From: an uncultured Lactobacillus sp.
GTDB lineage: Bacteria; Bacillota; Bacilli; Lactobacillales; Lactobacillaceae
DNA length: 56,962 nt
Reading direction: 5' to 3'
Assembly: GCA_910587695.1 (NCBI GenBank)
Contig: CAJUNC010000016.1
Coordinates: forward strand, 1-56,962
The position numbers and the translations under genes were made by a program. Under the pieces are notes generated by a model. That model worked only from the letters and a program-made list of their open reading frames with translations. It made no database searches and was not told the origin of the DNA. Positions 52,487 to 56,962 of this stretch are shown here, piece by piece (the first letter of the stretch is position 1; every line of letters begins with the position of its first letter).

Positions 52487-55400
52487 TCAGTTAAAGATCG
52501 AAGTCTTAAAGCTATCAGTCAGAGCATGATATTCTACCATGATCGCCTTCTTTAGGTTATCTACGTTGACAGCTCGCTTACCTGCACGCATCAATAACAT
52601 ATCAGCTGCACTTGCTTGATCCATCAGCGTCTGTAACTTATCAAATGAATCGATCTTTTCTTGTTTCTTATTGTACGTGATCGTGATCGCTCTTAAATCA
52701 TCTTTTTTAGCGATCCGTTCATTGAACATTGCCTTTTTGAATTCAGCATAATTTGCATACTCATCGCCCCAGATCTGCTTAAAGATATAGGCATCACTAA
52801 AGACCGTGCCTTCAGCTTTAGCCTGATCTTTATATTGATTGGAGACATACGGGATAAAGCCATTTTCCCAACCGCGATTTGCCAAAAGCTCAAAGGCTGT
52901 CTTTCTAAAGAGCAAGCCTCCAACACTACCATTGTCATTTTGGAGCCCAGCATAGATCGGAGCATACAATGGTACTGTCATATAGGTATTCTTGCCATAA
53001 CTCCCACCACTAAGACTACGTGCAACTACGATATTGTTATCGATCAAACTTTCCCAACTCGTCAGCTTGATACCTTCAGCATACGTCAGACCACTATTAG
53101 TGATCTTATCTTGTTTAGTGTTCGCATCGTAAGTGATCTGACGAAGATATTGGCGCCGATCGGCATTGCTCATCGCTACGATCGCTTGTGCTTCTGCATA
53201 ATCAAGTAGATAGGTAACGTCAAAAACACCTTTCATATAACGTTGAAGATCTGCACTCGAAGTAAAATCACTAAAACTACCTGCTTGCGTTAAATTCTTT
53301 TTATTTGACCAATCAAAAGCTAAGTTCAAACCATATTGACTCTGATCTGGGGTAGATGGCACTTCCAATAGCCCCATCGCAAAAGTCTCAGCTCCCATCT
53401 CTTGGCGACGACCATAGCCGTTAAAATAAACAGCTCCATCTAGATTATGTGTCATTTCGTGAGAACTCACAGCCACACCATAATCACTCAACTGACCATC
53501 GACCACAAAATGGACTAACGATCCATTTGCATAGGCACCGACTCCATTAGGTGCATACATCTTACCAACTGGAGCAAAGAATTCATAAACACCTGTCACT
53601 GACTTATCGAATTTATCGACCCAGCGATTCTTCCAACCACCTGTTTTAGTATTATCGATGATCCAATACCCATCCCAGATCGGGATATCGCGTGTGAGCA
53701 ATTGACCTTTTACCTTATCATCAACGATGCGATACCAAGTATCATAGTAATCAGCCATGATCTGCGCATACTTAGCGACAGCTTGATCAACATTTGCTTG
53801 TTTAGCTGCATATACAGCAGGATCACTTTTTAGCGCTTCATCGATATAGCGCTCATAGATACCAAATGAGACTGTCGTCATCGTCGTAAACATGAACATA
53901 TTTTTCTCACTCAAGTTGAGGAGCGGTAAGAGATAGTTGCGATATTCCAAACGATTTTTGCCTTTCAGGCGATCATATATCTGAACTGTGGCATCTGGCA
54001 CTTGTTTAGAGGATGCCTCATAGATATAAGCTTTAGTTGCCCCCTTGAACCAAGTATTATCATCAACATTTGGCATAAATAAACGTCGATTTTTCTCCAA
54101 ATAGGAGATGACATCGTTAGACCCAGTCAGATCACTGAATTGAGCACTGTAGGTGTTGTAATTGTTCTTTACTGCCAATCTATTTCCGCCTAGATCAGCA
54201 AATGAACCTAACCACTTGAAAAGATCAACTTTTTTGCCATAAAAATCTGGATAATAAGCCGCCAGATCGTGAATATCTACGGTACCATAATTTATATGAT
54301 ACAAGCGTTCAAGATACGCCAAGCCTAATGTAAGTGCTAATTTTTGTTCGTCTAAACGTTGGATCAATCCTTGCTTGATCACAGCCGAATCAAGATCCAT
54401 AACTGGCATTGAAGTCGTTAGATCACTTAAAACTTGTTTACTTTGAGATGTGACCTTTGCAAAAGCCTCTTGTAGATACAACGAGCTCAAGTTATCTCGC
54501 CGAAGTTTTTCAACAGCTGTCGCTTCGAGTTCAGCTTGCTTTTGTGCACTTAATTCTTCATTTGGATGTGCTTCTTTGTACTTATCGACAGCAGATTTTT
54601 TGGCATCCGCTACACTTTTTGCATCTAATGTCATTTGTAAACGAGCTGATGTTTCCGGAGCATAGTAATCTAATTTTGCATACTCGGTAGCTAATTGTGT
54701 CAAAACTTCATCCCAAGCGCCAGTCAATTGATATGGTGTGTACAACAGGTCGTTTTCAAAGCTATATTCACTGATCTTAGTTTGTTTATAATTTCCAAGT
54801 GCTGTTAAAGCTCTTTTCTCGATCGTCCCATCAGCAAAATGTAACATCAAACCAGTCAATTTCCCTGGTTTAGTCACCGTATCTCCTGTAACTTTATCAT
54901 CTTTCAAGGCTACTACTGAAAGTAACAATGTCGTTGCTAACTTATCATCAGTAGCGACTTTATTCCCATATTTCAGGATCGTATAGCGATCATAAAATGG
55001 CAATAGTTTTTCTACATTTCGACAAGCTATAGCTCTATTTTCTTGATAACCTCGAAGCTTACTATAATCAACTGATTCTGCTGTTTTTTCTTCAAAAATC
55101 GGCTGTGGGATCTGCCAACTAGTGAGCAACTCCTCAGCTTTTTGTAGAGTGATCGCCTTTGTCTTTAGATTGCTCATTCCTGTTGCGATGCCTTCAACAA
55201 AATACGTATTGTTATGAGGTACATTTCTGTCGTAATCAACATCTCCATGGAAAATATATCCCTGTTTGACATCGACAAAACTAAGTGCATTTCTCACACG
55301 ACCATTTATATATGAACTACCGATAAGACCACCAGCGCGTTTTACTTGACCTTTATTGACCAGCGTTCCTTTAGCGTATACATTTTGGATCTGACCATTA

Positions 55401-56962
55401 TTCATTCGACCAACTAGACCACCGATGTTATCACTTGTGTTTAGAACATCTGCCGTCAGCATGACATCGGCAAAACTCTTTTGGATCAACGAATTTCCAT
55501 CAGCAAATCCAACTAGACCGCCAACATTATCATAATTAGTCCCACTTGCTTTGAGCGTTCCTGTAAATGAAGAATCGGCAAGCGTGGAATTTTGCAACTT
55601 AGCTATTACCCCACCAGCTGAAGCATTGACATTTAGGTTTCCTTTGACATGTACTTGAGCGATCGTAGCGTTGTTAGCGACACGTGCTAAACTTGCTGCA
55701 TCGGCTACAGCACCTGTGATATTGACATCAACTAGTTTGAGCCCATTCACATGCCCGCCTTGGATAACGTTAAATAATGGACGATCTAAATTATAGATCG
55801 TGTAAATATTTCCTTGCTTGCTACTCAATGACCCACTGAACGGAACAGTCACAAAACTATTACCTAACGCCTCGCTCCCAAATGCATCCATATCACTTGC
55901 GATCACAAACTCACCGCTAGGATCAGCATTCATCGCAGTGATCAGATCCTTAAAGTTGGTATATTCATTGGTCGTTTGCGTTGGTGTTTTATTGATCAAA
56001 AAGCTATGTCCAGCAATAAGATCTCCATCTAGGACTTGATAAGAGACTAATTCTGGATATGAGATCATAGCTTGATATTTAGGTGTATCTGAAACACTTA
56101 TCTCTTTAAATTCACTGATCGGCAAATACCAATCTTTATTTTGCTTAGAAACGACCCTAGCTACATAATTTTTAGGATCTGTCGGTAAACTTGAAAGACT
56201 CGTTACTTCATTTAAATTCCCTTTAGGATCGATCTGATACAAACTGATGTTGTTGAAATTCTTTAGTTCGACTTTCTTTGGAGTTAGTTCAAAAGTTATT
56301 GGCTTTAATTTCTCGATCTGATCACCTACACCAATGTCATAGCTATACTCTGTCTCGATGCGATATGGAGTATGGTACGCTAAGCCTGTAAAAGTGGTCG
56401 TCAGTTGCGTAAGATCGACTAACTTTTCTGAAAGTTTTTGATCATCTCGATAAAGTGTCGCTTTAAGTGTCAGCGCTCTTTTGGCAGGATCATTTACCCC
56501 ATAATTAACAGTAATTGCCCTTCCATCTTCATTTTCCAATGTATCTACTACATCTATCACTGGTTTAGGGTAGAGTTTCATTCCGCGCGCGATCACTTCT
56601 GTCACCGGATCTTTTGTTACCGTGTTGCTCTTTTCTACCCGACTCAACTCTTTGCCTGTAGCATCTCGCTTTACTTCATATACGATCGTGCGCTCACCTG
56701 CTTGGCCAGCCACTTTGACTTTTGTCTTGCCTAACTCTAGATCTGGATCGTCTACGTATTCTGTCTCGTACGGAATAGATTCTACTTTACTTTCTTCACT
56801 TATTGTTTCAAGTGGTTTCGTTCCGCGCGCGATCACTTCTGTCACCGGCTCTTTTGTCACCGTATTGCTCTTTTCTTCTCGGCTCAACTCTTTGCCTGTG
56901 GCATCTCGCTTTACTTCATATACGATCGTGCGCTCACCTGCTTGGCCAGCCACTTTGACTTT
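52487..56962 (-). CDS. M26/ZmpB-like surface zinc metalloprotease, N-terminus outside window
   Basis: At least 1488 residues; the frame runs off the right edge, so the start and signal peptide are missing. In order: at least two 80-residue G5-type repeats (ETEYVDDPDLELGKTKVKVAGQ... TKEPVTEVIARG), a linker, GLUG-like repeats (GGLVGFADGNS, GGLVGRMNNGQIQ, GGLIGSSYING), a long helical region and a catalytic domain with HEMTHNLDGAVYF (codons 53448-53462) and EMGAETFAMGLLE, the HExxH plus distal Glu of peptidase M26. The C-terminus has no LPxTG; streptococcal ZmpB/IgA proteases carry the sorting motif near the N-terminus instead. IgA1 cleavage is possible but unproven. Confidence 0.88.
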   Translation of the reverse strand, partial: KVKVAGQAGERTIVYEVKRDATGKELSREEKSNTVTKEPVTEVIARGTKPLETISEESKVESIPYETEYVDDPDLELGKTKVKVAGQAGERTIVYEVKRDATGKELSRVEKSNTVTKDPVTEVIARGMKLYPKPVIDVVDTLENEDGRAITVNYGVNDPAKRALTLKATLYRDDQKLSEKLVDLTQLTTTFTGLAYHTPYRIETEYSYDIGVGDQIEKLKPITFELTPKKVELKNFNNISLYQIDPKGNLNEVTSLSSLPTDPKNYVARVVSKQNKDWYLPISEFKEISVSDTPKYQAMISYPELVSYQVLDGDLIAGHSFLINKTPTQTTNEYTNFKDLITAMNADPSGEFVIASDMDAFGSEALGNSFVTVPFSGSLSSKQGNIYTIYNLDRPLFNVIQGGHVNGLKLVDVNITGAVADAASLARVANNATIAQVHVKGNLNVNASAGGVIAKLQNSTLADSSFTGTLKASGTNYDNVGGLVGFADGNSLIQKSFADVMLTADVLNTSDNIGGLVGRMNNGQIQNVYAKGTLVNKGQVKRAGGLIGSSYINGRVRNALSFVDVKQGYIFHGDVDYDRNVPHNNTYFVEGIATGMSNLKTKAITLQKAEELLTSWQIPQPIFEEKTAESVDYSKLRGYQENRAIACRNVEKLLPFYDRYTILKYGNKVATDDKLATTLLLSVVALKDDKVTGDTVTKPGKLTGLMLHFADGTIEKRALTALGNYKQTKISEYSFENDLLYTPYQLTGAWDEVLTQLATEYAKLDYYAPETSARLQMTLDAKSVADAKKSAVDKYKEAHPNEELSAQKQAELEATAVEKLRRDNLSSLYLQEAFAKVTSQSKQVLSDLTTSMPVMDLDSAVIKQGLIQRLDEQKLALTLGLAYLERLYHINYGTVDIHDLAAYYPDFYGKKVDLFKWLGSFADLGGNRLAVKNNYNTYSAQFSDLTGSNDVISYLEKNRRLFMPNVDDNTWFKGATKAYIYEASSKQVPDATVQIYDRLKGKNRLEYRNYLLPLLNLSEKNMFMFTTMTTVSFGIYERYIDEALKSDPAVYAAKQANVDQAVAKYAQIMADYYDTWYRIVDDKVKGQLLTRDIPIWDGYWIIDNTKTGGWKNRWVDKFDKSVTGVYEFFAPVGKMYAPNGVGAYANGSLVHFVVDGQLSDYGVAVSSHEMTHNLDGAVYFNGYGRRQEMGAETFAMGLLEVPSTPDQSQYGLNLAFDWSNKKNLTQAGSFSDFTSSADLQRYMKGVFDVTYLLDYAEAQAIVAMSNADRRQYLRQITYDANTKQDKITNSGLTYAEGIKLTSWESLIDNNIVVARSLSGGSYGKNTYMTVPLYAPIYAGLQNDNGSVGGLLFRKTAFELLANRGWENGFIPYVSNQYKDQAKAEGTVFSDAYIFKQIWGDEYANYAEFKKAMFNERIAKKDDLRAITITYNKKQEKIDSFDKLQTLMDQASAADMLLMRAGKRAVNVDNLKKAIMVEYHALTDSFKTSIFN
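56581..56962 (-). repeat. 240-bp tandem G5-domain repeats
   Basis: The sequence from 56583 recurs at 56823 with few differences over the 140 bases visible. The period is exactly 240 bp (80 codons). More copies may lie beyond the edge. Confidence 0.85.

Overview
The window is a low-GC Firmicutes chromosome, most likely a Lactobacillaceae member of the Ligilactobacillus type. The evidence is the ksgA-veg-rnmV-tatD-metG and prs-glmU-purR gene orders, mevalonate-pathway HMG-CoA reductase, pyruvate dehydrogenase with a lipoate ligase, RNA polymerase delta subunit, a YSIRK/LPQTG surface protein, and frequent GATC/ATC codon use. The species cannot be fixed from the sequence alone. I see no rRNA or tRNA genes, insertion sequences or CRISPR arrays.

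Layout. 1-7.7 kb: an ImmA/IrrE-type metallopeptidase, ribosomal protein L31 type B and a 2160-residue cell-wall-anchored Rib-repeat protein. 8-13.8 kb: rho, murA, pyrG, rpoE (delta) and a YwiB-like gene on the minus strand, with an initiation-controlled pyrG attenuator and a MurA carrying Asp where Cys is usual. 13.9-15.2 kb: an HD-domain phosphohydrolase. 15.5-19.0 kb: the most interesting region, described below. 19.1-22.5 kb: small membrane protein, lipoprotein and two YibE/F proteins. 22.6-29.4 kb: birA, low-molecular-weight phosphatase, an ABC-F protein, a YczE-like membrane protein, prs and glmU. 29.5-35.5 kb: purR with a hidden 23-codon ORF, argGH under ARG boxes, glycerate kinase and ispE. 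35.6-42.9 kb: a hidden 45-residue membrane peptide, an alpha/beta hydrolase and the lplA-pdhDCBA cluster. 43-52.4 kb: a 39-residue charged protein, an MFS pump, veg, ksgA, rnmV, tatD, metG, a PgpA-like gene, a HELLH protein and mvaA. 52.5-56.96 kb: the C-terminal part of a giant M26 (ZmpB/IgA1-protease-like) metalloprotease with G5 and GLUG-like repeats, open at the window edge.

The likely new system (15494-19012) is a pheromone-controlled microcin C-like operon. An Rgg-type regulator (minus strand) diverges from a 21-codon ORF ending in EIIIIVGL, a typical short hydrophobic peptide (SHP) pheromone with its own terminator. Next comes a seven-codon ORF, MSLMIKN, behind a near-perfect Shine-Dalgarno. 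It ends in Asn like the MccA heptapeptide. A hairpin, a 351-residue MccB-like adenylating enzyme and an MFS exporter (MccC-like, ATGA overlap) follow. The model, which is inference, is that SHP is exported, matured, re-imported and bound by Rgg, which activates shp and mccABC. The cell then makes a peptidyl-nucleotide Trojan-horse antibiotic. No MccE or MccF self-immunity gene is visible.
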